From the NCBI RefSeq assembly GCF_902859805.1, contig NZ_CADIKC010000008.1, positions 186,001-250,000 on the forward strand: a DNA stretch of 64,000 bases. The letters are read 5' to 3'. The notes beneath the pieces are model-generated. The model had not been told where the DNA came from. It was given only the letters and a program-made list of their open reading frames with translations, and made no database searches. Shown here one piece after another: positions 8,483-17,535 of this stretch (position 1 is the first letter of the stretch; every line of letters starts with the position of its first letter). This DNA is from Paraburkholderia sediminicola (GTDB taxonomy: Bacteria > Pseudomonadota > Gammaproteobacteria > Burkholderiales > Burkholderiaceae). The position numbers and the translations under genes were made by a program.

Positions 8483-9256
8483 CTAGATCGTCAGTCCACC
8501 GTCGACGACGATGCACTCTCCGTTGGTATAGCTCGCAGCGTCGGACACCAGGTACAGCACCGTACCCGCCATCTCACGCGGTTCCGCATGGCGTCGCAGC
8601 GGAATCTGCGACACCCAGCTCTCATATGTGGCCTGGTCTGCGAACAGCGCGCCCGCAAAGCGCGTTTTGGTCAATCCGGGGAGCAGCGCGTTCACGCGAA
8701 TCCCCAACGGCCCGCACTCCTTCGCAAACGCTCGTGTCATGTTGACGACGGCGGCCTTGGTGATCGAGTAGATGCCCTGCCTGTCGCCAGGCTGCAATGC
8801 ATTGACCGAAGCCGTGTTGACGATCGCGCCGCCGCCGTTCTCCCGCATCAGCTTGCCCGCCTCGACGGACATGAAGAAGTAACCGCGCAGATTGACTTCC
8901 ACCGTCTTTTCGAAGGACGACAGATCGGTATCGAGAATGTGGCCAAAATACGGATTGGTCGCCGCGTTGTTGACGAGAATGTCCAGACGGCCATGCCGTG
9001 CCCGAATATGCTGGAAGATCGCCTGAATGTCCTCGAGACGCCCCACGTGGCACGGGTACGCTTCAGCTTTCCCGCCCGCCTCCTTGATCTCGTTTGCCAC
9101 CGATTCGCAATCTTCCAGCTTGCGGCTCGACACAATCACGTGGGCGCCCTGCTCCGCGAGCAGTTTGGCGATCTCTTCGCCGATGCCCCGGCTCGCGCCC
9201 GTCACCAGCGCAATCTTTCCATTCAGGTCAAACAAATTAGTAGTCACGATCTGCAT
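8483..9256 (-). CDS. Short-chain dehydrogenase/reductase
   Basis: 257-residue classical SDR. It has the cofactor motif TGASRGIG near the N-terminus, NNAAT in the fourth strand, and the catalytic Tyr-Lys pair as YSITK. An Arg at SSRKLED after strand 2 suggests NADP(H), which is an inference. It lies 79 bases before the acyl-CoA dehydrogenase and 34 bases after the phosphotransferase in the same operon. By analogy with LvaD it could reduce a 4-oxoacyl-CoA to the 4-hydroxyacyl-CoA, or oxidise a 3-hydroxyacyl-CoA. The ATG at 9256 has only a GGA directly against it; a GTG at 9247, nine bases after AGGA, is an alternative start three codons in. Confidence 0.88.
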   Translation of the reverse strand: MQIVTTNLFDLNGKIALVTGASRGIGEEIAKLLAEQGAHVIVSSRKLEDCESVANEIKEAGGKAEAYPCHVGRLEDIQAIFQHIRARHGRLDILVNNAATNPYFGHILDTDLSSFEKTVEVNLRGYFFMSVEAGKLMRENGGGAIVNTASVNALQPGDRQGIYSITKAAVVNMTRAFAKECGPLGIRVNALLPGLTKTRFAGALFADQATYESWVSQIPLRRHAEPREMAGTVLYLVSDAASYTNGECIVVDGGLTI

Positions 9257-9290
9257 TCCTATTTCTACGTTCCATGTTTCCTGCCTGTCT

Positions 9291-10310
9291 TCAGATCAGG
9301 TCGATGCCCATCTTCGCAAGCGCTCCGGCCATCTCCCCCACTTGCCGCGCTTTTTCATTCGACGCGTTGCCGCTCAAGGCCCGCTTCTTCACGCCCTGTG
9401 CGATCGCGGCGAGCCGGAAGAAGCTGAACGCCAGGTAGAAGTTCCAGTTCTCAATCGAAGAAATGCCCCGGAGCGCGCAATATCGCTCGACGATCGAGGC
9501 CTCGTCGGGCACGCCCAACGCGCTTCGATCCAGGCCTGCAAGTCCCGCGATATGGCTGCCGGGCGGAAGCCGCAAACACATGCAGAAGTACGCGATGTCA
9601 GCCAGAGGATTGCCGAGCGTGGAGAGCTCCCAATCGAGAACGGCACGGACTTGAGGCGCATCACGCATGAAAATGATGTTGTCGATACGGAAGTCGCCGT
9701 GCACGAGCGAAGGCTTTCCCGTTTCTGCCGGACAGTGCGCAGGCAGCCACTCGATCAGCGACTCCATGGCCTCCAGGGTATCGGTCTGCGCGGCGCGATA
9801 TTGCCTGGTCCAGACGTCGATCTGGCGCTCGAAATAGCTCCCCGGGCGGCCGTAGTCGGACAATCCGGCTTCGTCGATATCCACGTCGTGAAGAGCGGCC
9901 ATCGTGCCGATCAGTGCATCGTAGATCGCGCCACGCTCCTCGACTGGCACATCGGGCAGCGCCGGGTTCCAGAAGATTCGCCCGTCTTCGTAGCTCATGA
10001 CGTAAAACAGGCTACCGATAACCTCGCGGTCCTCACACAGGTGATACGCGCGGGCGACAGGAACCGGTGTCCGGCCGAGCGCCGATATCACGCGGAACTC
10101 ACGATCAACCGCATGAGCCGCCTTGAGCAAGTCGCCGGGAGGTTGACGCCTCAGTACATAGCTTCCGCTTTGCGCCTTCAGAAGAAACGTCGGATTGGAT
10201 TGGCCGCCGGGGAATTTCTCGACAGACATCGGCCCTTGGAAGCCGGGCACGTGCGCCGTCAGATAACGTGTGAGATCTTCGACGTCGAATTGGAAGCTGG
10301 GGTGGTTCAT
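9291..10310 (-). CDS. Phosphotransferase family protein (LvaA/ACAD10-11 kinase-like)
   Basis: 339-residue protein with the aminoglycoside-phosphotransferase/choline-kinase fold. Visible parts are the nucleotide loop GGQSNPTFLL, the catalytic VHGDFRIDNIIF (HGDxxxxN) and the metal-binding Asp in VLDWELSTLGNP. It belongs to the group fused to acyl-CoA dehydrogenases in animal ACAD10/11, whose bacterial relative LvaA phosphorylates the 4-hydroxyl of 4-hydroxyvaleryl-CoA. With the SDR and acyl-CoA dehydrogenase next door, a role as 4-hydroxyacyl-CoA kinase is a reasonable inference. No gene like the small LvaB partner is visible here. Resistance to aminoglycosides is unlikely. Confidence 0.87.
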   Translation of the reverse strand: MNHPSFQFDVEDLTRYLTAHVPGFQGPMSVEKFPGGQSNPTFLLKAQSGSYVLRRQPPGDLLKAAHAVDREFRVISALGRTPVPVARAYHLCEDREVIGSLFYVMSYEDGRIFWNPALPDVPVEERGAIYDALIGTMAALHDVDIDEAGLSDYGRPGSYFERQIDVWTRQYRAAQTDTLEAMESLIEWLPAHCPAETGKPSLVHGDFRIDNIIFMRDAPQVRAVLDWELSTLGNPLADIAYFCMCLRLPPGSHIAGLAGLDRSALGVPDEASIVERYCALRGISSIENWNFYLAFSFFRLAAIAQGVKKRALSGNASNEKARQVGEMAGALAKMGIDLI

Positions 10311-10332
10311 CTAGCAGGAATCCGGATTGAGG

Positions 10333-11007
10333 TCAGCCGTAGGTGACAAATTCACGCCTCTCGGCATGTTCGAGATGCGGCACGGAATTGAAGCTGACGA
10401 GCGACATCGCGTCGTCGTTGAAGACATATTGGCAAACGCTGCTGTTTCGAATCTGCAGGTTCAGTGCAATCGCGGTCGCGGCGGGCGCCTGCAGAACCTG
10501 CTGGGCGGTGACCGCGATCGGGCCACCCGAGCTCACCACCAGAACGCGCCTGCCGCCAGCCCGCTGGATATCGCTGCGCGCACGCTGGACACGCGTCTGG
10601 AATTGCTGCCATGTCTCTGGAACAGCGCCAGGCAAGCGGTCGTCGGCCCAGAGTTGCAGCACGTGCCGGAGCCCTTTGTAGAAGTCCTTTTTTGAACGGG
10701 TGGCGGACAAACCTGACGGCAAGCCCTCATCGCCCAAGGCCGCGAACAATGCCTCGAAGTCGTATTCGTTCAAACCCGCGTCTTGCGTGAGCTCGATTTG
10801 CGGGCCGCCCATGGCGGCGAGAATAGCGTCGGCGGTTTGCCGATGCCGCTGCATCGTGCCGATGACAACGCGATCGAACCGCAAATCCGCCTGCGCGAAG
10901 TACTCGCCGAGCCAACCTGATTGGGTACGACCGGAGGGTGATAGCTCGTCATAGTTGTCAGCGCCGAAAGACGCCTGACCATGCCGTACAAGATAGAGTT
11001 CTGCCAT
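10333..11007 (-). CDS. Histidine-phosphatase (PGAM) family protein lacking the second catalytic His
   Basis: 224 residues of the phosphoglycerate-mutase/SixA fold. The nucleophile motif LVRHGQAS (His9), the Arg in TMQRHRQTA and the acidic ...LNEYDFE are present. In the C-terminal strand, where active members have V-x-S-H-G-G, this protein reads VVSSGGP: Ser replaces the second catalytic His. Similar TSGGP/SSGGP strings occur, as far as I recall, in related proteins next to ACAD clusters, so this may be a subfamily trait and not a random loss. It opens the four-gene operon, and its stop lies 22 bases before the kinase-like gene. A regulatory or binding role is possible. GAGG before the ATG supports the start. 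Confidence 0.82.
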   Translation of the reverse strand: MAELYLVRHGQASFGADNYDELSPSGRTQSGWLGEYFAQADLRFDRVVIGTMQRHRQTADAILAAMGGPQIELTQDAGLNEYDFEALFAALGDEGLPSGLSATRSKKDFYKGLRHVLQLWADDRLPGAVPETWQQFQTRVQRARSDIQRAGGRRVLVVSSGGPIAVTAQQVLQAPAATAIALNLQIRNSSVCQYVFNDDAMSLVSFNSVPHLEHAERREFVTYG

Positions 11008-11145
11008 GCCATCCTCGCTTCAACATGGCTAGCAGAATACCCAGCGCCGCATCATTCAGGAAATTTATTGTTGTGATAGTCGGCTATAGATTTTCGTGAC
11101 ACCTGGCGTGGGTGTCCCGTATGTCCTGTATCCCCGCATACCGCT

Positions 11146-12045
11146 CTACTGGTTCATTTCCAGCATAAGCCGGCCAACCTGCTCGCGCAGCCAACGATGA
11201 GCCGGGTCCCCCGTCACGCTTCGATGCCAGTAGCCATGAGACTGAAGATCCGGCAGATCGAACGGCAGCGCCAGGATTCGCGCGTCGTAGCGCTTGAGGA
11301 GCACAAGGGGGGCCGTGAGCACGAGATCGGTTCGCATCGCGATCAACGGGGCGACCAGATAGTGTTGAACCCGCGTCTGAATCGATCGCCTGACGCCCAG
11401 CCTGGTCAGTTCCGCATCGACGAGACCCGATCCCTGGGGGCGGCTGGATACGTGAATATGACCGAAGCTGAGGTAGTCGTCGATCGTCAGCTTCTTCTTG
11501 GTAAACGGATGGTCGCGACGCAGCATGCATGCATAGCGGTCGCGGCCCAGCGGCTCCTGCTCGAGGTAAGGATCGTCAATCAGCGGCGCGTCGATCGCGA
11601 GATTGACCGCACCGCTGGCTAGCGCTTCCGGAACCTCTTTACGCGTCGTGAAGTAGCTCTCGATACGAATGCCGGGCGCCAGTCGCTGCAGCACCTCTTC
11701 AAGCGCAGGCAGTAGAAGCGCCTCCGTCAGGTCGGTCATGCTGAGCCGGAATGTACGCTCGGACGAGGCGGGGTCGAACCGTCCGCCGACATGCGTACTC
11801 GAGTCGAGCAGCTGCAGCGCCTCACGAACCTGGCCAATGATGTTTTCCGAAACGGGCGTCGGCATCATGCCGGCCGACGTGCTCACAAACAGCTGATCGT
11901 CGAATGTTTTGCGCATCCGTGCCAACGCATTGCTGACAGCAGGCTGAGTGATGAACAGCATTTCCGCTGCACGCGTCAGGTTTCGTGTTCGGTAGACGGC
12001 TTCGAAGACAACGAAGAGATTCAGATCAACCTTTGACAGACGCAT
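11146..12045 (-). CDS. LysR-family transcriptional regulator
   Basis: About 299 residues. The N-terminal winged helix is typical (LNLFVVFEAVYRTRNLTRAA, then FITQPAVSNALARMRK) and is followed by a two-lobed effector domain. The form of the helix region resembles the NodD/NahR/PcpR branch, often activators for aromatic or acyl compounds. The frame is open to 12066, but the ATG at 12045 directly before RLSKVDLNLF fits the family start better. It lies upstream of and on the same strand as the 4-hydroxyacyl-CoA-type operon, with a 138-base gap to the phosphatase-like gene. Control of that operon is plausible but unproven. Confidence 0.88.
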   Translation of the reverse strand: MRLSKVDLNLFVVFEAVYRTRNLTRAAEMLFITQPAVSNALARMRKTFDDQLFVSTSAGMMPTPVSENIIGQVREALQLLDSSTHVGGRFDPASSERTFRLSMTDLTEALLLPALEEVLQRLAPGIRIESYFTTRKEVPEALASGAVNLAIDAPLIDDPYLEQEPLGRDRYACMLRRDHPFTKKKLTIDDYLSFGHIHVSSRPQGSGLVDAELTRLGVRRSIQTRVQHYLVAPLIAMRTDLVLTAPLVLLKRYDARILALPFDLPDLQSHGYWHRSVTGDPAHRWLREQVGRLMLEMNQ

Positions 12046-12240
12046 TTTCAAATTCCCCGACGCCACTCGAACTGTGTTTTCGACTCCTCCTGTTCACGCG
12101 CACTTGTCGGCGCAAGACGACGATCGGCGTGGTATCACGGAGCAACCCCGGCGAGTCTACTCCTGCCAGTGCGAGACAGCCAAACAGGGACATGAGGATG
12201 CTTCGCGCGCACCGATCCTTAGGCTCCGCGCGATCGTAAA

Positions 12241-12268
12241 GGCGGCGATCGATTCATCCACCGCCGCC
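12241..12268 (-). terminator. Probable Rho-independent terminator after poxB copy 2
   Basis: On the minus strand GGCGGCG and CGCCGCC (12262-12268 and 12241-12247) form a GC-only 7-bp stem over a 14-base loop, followed by TTTA. It lies 16 bases beyond the stop of the minus-strand TPP enzyme that ends at 12285. Confidence 0.55.
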
Positions 12269-12284
12269 CCTACCCCAGCACGTC

Positions 12285-13994
12285 CTATAGATTCTCGCGA
12301 ATCATCGCGAACACATCGGCGGACTGCCCCTGCAGCATGGCTTTCGCCGAATACAGAACCATTCCGTACGCGGAACCCCATTCGATCTTCGGCGGCATCA
12401 CGAGCGTCATCGTGTCGACCTTGACGTTCAGAAGCGCGGGACCCGGTTCGTTCAACCATGCGATGACAGCCTCTTCGAGCTCATCGGCTTTCGACACCGT
12501 GCGCCCCCACAAACCGATCGCCTCAGCGACCTTACCGAAGTCCGGATTTTGCAGACCCGTATAAAGCGGAAGCATGCCTTCGGACTTCTGCTCGATGTCG
12601 ATAAACCCCAGCTTGCCGTTGTCGAACACCACCACCTTGACGGGCAGCTTCTCCTGCACGACCGTCATGAGCTCACCGAACAGCATCGCGAGACCGCCGT
12701 CGCCAGACATCGAAATCACCTGGCGTCCAGGCTGGCACTTCTGCAGCCCCATTGACATCGGCAAGGCCGCCGCCATCGTGCCGTGAAGCAGACTCGAAAA
12801 CACCCGGCGTTTTCCGTTGGTGTCGATATGGCGATAGAGCCAGACCGTGGGCGTGCCATCGTCGGCGCAGAAGAGCGCATCGCTCGCTGCGTAGCGGTTG
12901 ATCAGCTCGGTCAGATAGATGGGAGGAATCGTTCCGCGGTTGGATGCAACGGCCTTCGACCGGTGGATTTCCACCGCGCGGGCATGCCGTTCGACGAGCT
13001 TGTCGCGGAACTCGGTCGACGTACGCGGTTTAAGGCGCGGCAGCAACGCCTCCATCGTCGACTTGATATCGCCAACCAGGCCTAACGTGACCGGATGCCG
13101 GCGGCCGAGATGATCGGGCGCCATGTCGATCTGAACGATTTTGGCCTTCTCCGGATAGAACTGCCGCCATGCGAAGTCGGCGCCCAGCAGCAGCAAGGTT
13201 TCGCATTCGGATACGGCCAGATAGCCTGCTTCGCCGCCGATAATGCCGGTCATGCCGACGTTGTACGGGTTGTCATGTTCCAGCGCGTCTTTTGCGCGGG
13301 ACGTGTGCGCAATGGGCGCCTTGAGCCGCTCGGCAACCGCCATGATTTCGGCGTGCGCGCCACGGCATCCGGAGCCTCCGTAGATCGCGATCTTCTCGCC
13401 CGAATTGAGGATGTCAGCGACACGGTCAAGGTCCGCGTCACTCGGCCGAACCACCGGCACATTCGTGTGGACCGAATACGGGACGTTATCGCTGGCATCA
13501 GCATGGGCGATGTCGACCGGAACGATCAGTACGGCAACGCCACCCTTTGCAATCGCGGTCTGACAGGCAATCACCGTTTTGCGCCGCGCCTGCTCCGGCG
13601 TAATGATCATGTCGCAGAACACGCTGCACGATCCGTAGATTGCCTTGAAGTCGACTTCCTGCGGAAAGTTGAAGCCGAGTTCCTCGCTCGCCACCTGGGT
13701 CGCGATCAGGATGACCGGCGCCCGATTGCGGTTGGCGTCCACGAGGCCATTGATGAAGTGAAGGCTGCCGGGGCCGCAGCTTCCCGCCACGGCTGTGAGG
13801 TTGCCGGTCAACATGGCTTCGGCTTCGGCAGCGAACGCCCCCGCCTCCTCATGGCGCACATGAACCCACTCGATATCGCTCTCATTGATGTGATGAGCAA
13901 TGAGATTCAGCGTGTCGCCCACGATCCCGTAGCAATGTTTGACGCCCGCCGAAGCGAGCGTATCCACAATGATTTCGGCAACTTTCCTGCTCAT
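12285..13994 (-). CDS. PoxB-like thiamine-pyrophosphate oxidase, copy 2
   Basis: 569-residue TPP enzyme of the pyruvate oxidase/acetolactate synthase superfamily. It keeps the catalytic Glu (RHEEAGAFAAEAEA), the GSCGPGS loop, the TPP site GDGGLAMLFGEL and DNGKLGF in place of the usual NN, and the FAD-type middle domain. It is clearly more distant from the other two copies in this window (4060 and 29680) than they are from each other. Its C-terminus (MLQGQSADVFAMIRENL) differs from the PoxB lipid-binding tail. Pyruvate is the likely substrate, but another 2-oxo acid is possible. AGGAG seven bases before the ATG supports the start. It stands alone, between a LysR gene and the large regulators. 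Confidence 0.87.
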   Translation of the reverse strand: MSRKVAEIIVDTLASAGVKHCYGIVGDTLNLIAHHINESDIEWVHVRHEEAGAFAAEAEAMLTGNLTAVAGSCGPGSLHFINGLVDANRNRAPVILIATQVASEELGFNFPQEVDFKAIYGSCSVFCDMIITPEQARRKTVIACQTAIAKGGVAVLIVPVDIAHADASDNVPYSVHTNVPVVRPSDADLDRVADILNSGEKIAIYGGSGCRGAHAEIMAVAERLKAPIAHTSRAKDALEHDNPYNVGMTGIIGGEAGYLAVSECETLLLLGADFAWRQFYPEKAKIVQIDMAPDHLGRRHPVTLGLVGDIKSTMEALLPRLKPRTSTEFRDKLVERHARAVEIHRSKAVASNRGTIPPIYLTELINRYAASDALFCADDGTPTVWLYRHIDTNGKRRVFSSLLHGTMAAALPMSMGLQKCQPGRQVISMSGDGGLAMLFGELMTVVQEKLPVKVVVFDNGKLGFIDIEQKSEGMLPLYTGLQNPDFGKVAEAIGLWGRTVSKADELEEAVIAWLNEPGPALLNVKVDTMTLVMPPKIEWGSAYGMVLYSAKAMLQGQSADVFAMIRENL

Positions 13995-14197
13995 GTCGGC
14001 TCTCCTGAAAGTGCTCTATGCATGAAATGATCCGCTGCCGATATGAACCGCGCGACCGGAGTTCGTCACTTCGGATCGCGCTGATTTCATCGGTGGGGAA
14101 TTCATTTATCTTGCATCGACTCCTTCTCAGCCGATATCACCCTGCGGGGGGATCAGCGCCGTCACGGCTCCCCCATGCCGCATGCCTGAAGCACGTG

Positions 14198-17100
14198 TCA
14201 GCTTGTTGAAAGAGCGAGCAAACGCTCGCCGATCTGACTACCACGCGGTAAGGAATTCGACAGCCGCTCGAGCGTCGACATGAAATGGCGCTGTTGCGCA
14301 TCCGCCTGTTCGGCGTCGCCGCAGGCTTCGTGAATCGCGGCCGCCGTGCGGTGAAGCCGCCAGTCCGCCAGCGGGGTGTCGAAGCCTTCCGTAGCCGCGA
14401 ACGCGGCGTTGATGTGTTCGCGCGCAACGACCGGATCACCACTCGCGAGCGCCTCTCGCGCAACGACTTCCCAGGCGAGCGCCTGCCACGTGCGGTCTTC
14501 GGTGGCGAGGGCGAGCTTGAGGAACGCGTGGGCGTGCGATCTCGCGGTGCGATGGTCGCCCGCCATCATCGCGGCCTCGGCGGTACCCCATTCGATTGAC
14601 AGCCGCCAATACCAGTCGAACATGATGGGCGTGGCGTCCATCTGACGTTGTGCTTCAGCGAACAGCGACAAGGCCCGTGCGCCGTCCTCCAATCCGATAT
14701 ACGCGAGCCCCGCGAGCACGATGCACGCACGATGTTGCACGGGCAACAGTGCGCCTGAGTCGGCCTCCACCACCCGATCGGACGGGTTCGAAGCCGGCAC
14801 GAAGCGTTCATACATTTCAATGATCGACTCGTAGTCCAGTGTGTGCACGAACAACCAGCCCCGATAGACCTCGAGTGTGCGAGCCGCGAAATAGTCGCCG
14901 TTCTCGTGGAACGACGCCATACCCTGGTCGAACGATTCCATCGACCGCCCTAACTCACCAAGGAAAAGCTGTGCCCACGCCGTACCCAAGCGGACCATCC
15001 ACGTCGCCCGCGCGAGGTCGAAGCCCGGATGTTCCACCGCATGCTCAAAGAGGATCTGGTAATTCGCCCGCACCGTGCCGAGGGCTTCGCGATAGCGGGT
15101 GGAAATGATGCACAGCATGCTGTGCTCCATATTCGCGCGGGCGATCAGCAAGGGATCCCCCGTGTCGCGCAGCGCACGCATCGCCGTCTCGCACTCGATC
15201 AGATCGGCATGCGACCAGCCGTCGGTCCAGATCCGGCGTACGTAGGCACTCACGCGCACCAGCGCACTGACGCGCAAGTCGGGATGCGACGCGCTGAGCG
15301 TCAGCACTTCGTTCAGCATCTCGATGCAACGTTGCCTGTCGCTCCAGCTAAACACGTAGGCGAGGCCGAGCATGGCGCGTAATTGCGCATCGAGCCGTCC
15401 AATGGTGCGTGCCTGCTCCTCCAGTTCGATCCAGGCGGCCTCGGCGCGCGGATCATGCGCCGCTGCGTAAAGCGACGCGCGCGCCTCGGCAAACTCAAAG
15501 CTTTTCAGCGGACGCAAATCAGCCGGCAACTTCGTGGTGAGCGAAGCGGCAAAGTCGAGAATCGACTGCGCCTCGCGATACGCAAAGCGAACCTTCGCGG
15601 TTTGCAGCGCAATGCGTAGATAGTCGATCGCCTTGAGCCAGTCTCGCGCGTCGGCGAAATGATGGCCGAGCTCATAGGCCACTTCCGCGCGCTGATCGCG
15701 AGCATAGATAGCTTCGATCCGTTCCGCGATTTGCCGGTGCAAACGCGAGCGGCGAGTCAGCCCTTGACGTCCATAGAATGCGTGGCGAATGAGAGCATGG
15801 TCAAAACAGAACATCGCCGCCGCTCCCCCGTCGGGGAAGCGCTTCACGCCACTACGTTGAATAAAGCGTTGAGTGCGGGCCAGCGCCTCGCAAAGATCGT
15901 CGAACTGCTCCGCCGACAGACCCGCGGCCTCGGCCACGGTCGCCGATGTGAAGTAGAGCCCCGCCACGCTGGCGGCCTCAAGCAGATTCCGTTCGTCGGC
16001 GCCGAGGCGCCGGATTCGACCCTCGAGCGTCCGGGTGATCGTATCTGGCGCTGCCGCGCCGATCGTCGCGAGCGGCGCCAGCGGCCGCCAGCCCGTCGCC
16101 GTCTTGCGGACCATGTCGCGCTCCACGAGATCGGCAAGGGTCGCCCGCATAAACAGCGGATTGCCGCCGCAACGTTGCGCGATGAGATAAGACAGTTCTT
16201 CCTCGGCAGGGTCGGTGTGATCGCGGTCGGTCAGCCACGCAACCACCGCATCGCGAGGCAACGGCCCCAGCGCCAACTCACGGCATTGCCCCCTCAGCGC
16301 AAGCTCGTGATGCAGTTGCTCGATGGGGTGTTCGGTCAGCGCCGCCTCGTCTGGCCGGTAAGTGACGACAACCATCAAACGCAACGCGCCTGGCTGGCGC
16401 GCCAGCGCCGCCAGAAAATCGACGGTCGAATAGTCGGCCCAATGAAGATCTTCGAATATCAGAAGCAGCGGTTGCATTTGCGTCAGAGCGCTGAGCAAGC
16501 CCCGGATCTCCCGCAGCATGCGTTCGCGCGACGCACCAGGAAGCTGCCGGTGCAGGGACTCGCGCACCTGACTCGCCACGTGGCCCGGGAGCTGCCATGC
16601 CCACGTGGGCGCGAGCGTCACCAGTGCTTTCACGACCTCGCTGCCGCGGGTTCCCTGGCAAAGCTGGCCGAGCGCCTGCAGAACCGGATAAAACGGCTCC
16701 GTGCCGCCATAGCCCTCGACACAATGCCCTTCGGCAACCCACACGTCGTCACGTTCGAACCGTTGTGCGGCAACGAACTGCCTGAGCAATGCTGTCTTGC
16801 CGATGCCTGGTTCACCGGTAACCACCACGATCTGAGTGTTTCCGCATCGGGCCTGGTCCATGGCGGCGCACAGTTGCTGCAGTTCGCTCTTGCGCCCGGC
16901 AAAGCCACCGAAGCTCTCTTCGCTCACGGCCGGCACAAGTTCCGTGACAGGAATCTCGACGGGCGCGACGAAACGATAGCCGCGTCCGCGCAATGTTTCG
17001 ATGTAGCGAGGGTGCTGCGCGCTATCGCCGAGCCGCGCCCGGATCATCTGTATGTGGCTCTTCACGACTTCGGGCTGCACATGCACATCGGGCCACACGG

Positions 17101-17299
17101 CTTCGAGCAACGCATCATGAGTGATCAGCGCACCGCGATTCTCGATCAGAAACCGCAACACGCCGAAGGTCTTGCGCGTCAGGTCGATCCGCCCGGTTGT
17201 CGCGCCGGAGGAATCCAGCCGCCAAAGACATTCGTTCACCGTATCCAGACGAAAGCCTTCAAAACTAACGGACGCCAGCCTGCTCGAATGAGCCTTCAT
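14198..17299 (-). CDS. Large regulator A: winged helix, AAA ATPase and helical repeats
   Basis: About 1033 residues. The N-terminal OmpR/ToxR-type winged helix (~12-113) contains THDALLEAVWPDVHVQPEVVKSHI-like recognition helices and ends RGRGYRFVAP. An ATPase module follows, with FAGRKSEL, Walker A GEPGIGKTAL near 162-169 and Walker B LLLIFEDLHWAD. The C-terminal ~500 residues are helical and TPR-like. This is the AfsR/SARP-like, signal-transducing ATPase plan: a ligand or protein signal would be sensed by the repeats and gated by ATP. The open frame reaches 17356 only through a TTG; ATG codons at 17317 and 17299 are both possible, and I prefer 17299 with AGGAG upstream. It is divergent from its paralogue at 17536. 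The target genes are unknown. Confidence 0.88.
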   Translation of the reverse strand: MKAHSSRLASVSFEGFRLDTVNECLWRLDSSGATTGRIDLTRKTFGVLRFLIENRGALITHDALLEAVWPDVHVQPEVVKSHIQMIRARLGDSAQHPRYIETLRGRGYRFVAPVEIPVTELVPAVSEESFGGFAGRKSELQQLCAAMDQARCGNTQIVVVTGEPGIGKTALLRQFVAAQRFERDDVWVAEGHCVEGYGGTEPFYPVLQALGQLCQGTRGSEVVKALVTLAPTWAWQLPGHVASQVRESLHRQLPGASRERMLREIRGLLSALTQMQPLLLIFEDLHWADYSTVDFLAALARQPGALRLMVVVTYRPDEAALTEHPIEQLHHELALRGQCRELALGPLPRDAVVAWLTDRDHTDPAEEELSYLIAQRCGGNPLFMRATLADLVERDMVRKTATGWRPLAPLATIGAAAPDTITRTLEGRIRRLGADERNLLEAASVAGLYFTSATVAEAAGLSAEQFDDLCEALARTQRFIQRSGVKRFPDGGAAAMFCFDHALIRHAFYGRQGLTRRSRLHRQIAERIEAIYARDQRAEVAYELGHHFADARDWLKAIDYLRIALQTAKVRFAYREAQSILDFAASLTTKLPADLRPLKSFEFAEARASLYAAAHDPRAEAAWIELEEQARTIGRLDAQLRAMLGLAYVFSWSDRQRCIEMLNEVLTLSASHPDLRVSALVRVSAYVRRIWTDGWSHADLIECETAMRALRDTGDPLLIARANMEHSMLCIISTRYREALGTVRANYQILFEHAVEHPGFDLARATWMVRLGTAWAQLFLGELGRSMESFDQGMASFHENGDYFAARTLEVYRGWLFVHTLDYESIIEMYERFVPASNPSDRVVEADSGALLPVQHRACIVLAGLAYIGLEDGARALSLFAEAQRQMDATPIMFDWYWRLSIEWGTAEAAMMAGDHRTARSHAHAFLKLALATEDRTWQALAWEVVAREALASGDPVVAREHINAAFAATEGFDTPLADWRLHRTAAAIHEACGDAEQADAQQRHFMSTLERLSNSLPRGSQIGERLLALSTS

Positions 17300-17416
17300 G
17301 CCAACCTTGCTCCTCATGCCTTTTCCAACCCTCTGAAGAACACCTGTGAAGAACAAACGCGCTCGCCCGCCGGGACGAAACGCACACGCTTCCCGTCAGG
17401 GTAAGGTGTTCGAAAT

Positions 17417-17436
17417 CCGGAAGGGTGATTTTCCGG
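17417..17436. promoter_or_regulatory. Inverted repeat in the divergent regulator promoter
   Basis: CCGGAA (17417-17422) and TTCCGG (17431-17436) form a perfect 6-bp inverted repeat with an 8-base spacer, roughly central between the two divergent regulator genes. A TATAAAAT box lies at 17486-17493, upstream of regulator B. An operator through which one or both regulators control the pair is a plausible inference. Confidence 0.4.
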
Positions 17437-17535
17437 TCCTGATTGTGTAATGGAATGCTCCACTCAGCATGACCGACAGGCGCAGTATAAAATCGCGGCA
17501 ACCAAGCCGGGTTGCGGCTTCGTCGGAGAACCTAC

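Noticed and set aside
9027..10346. 439-residue plus-strand frame over the SDR and phosphotransferase genes
   Set aside because: It spans two real minus-strand genes and their junction and has no family features.
15659..17404. 581-residue open frame antisense to regulator A
   Set aside because: Same reason: no domain, and the minus-strand gene has intact motifs.
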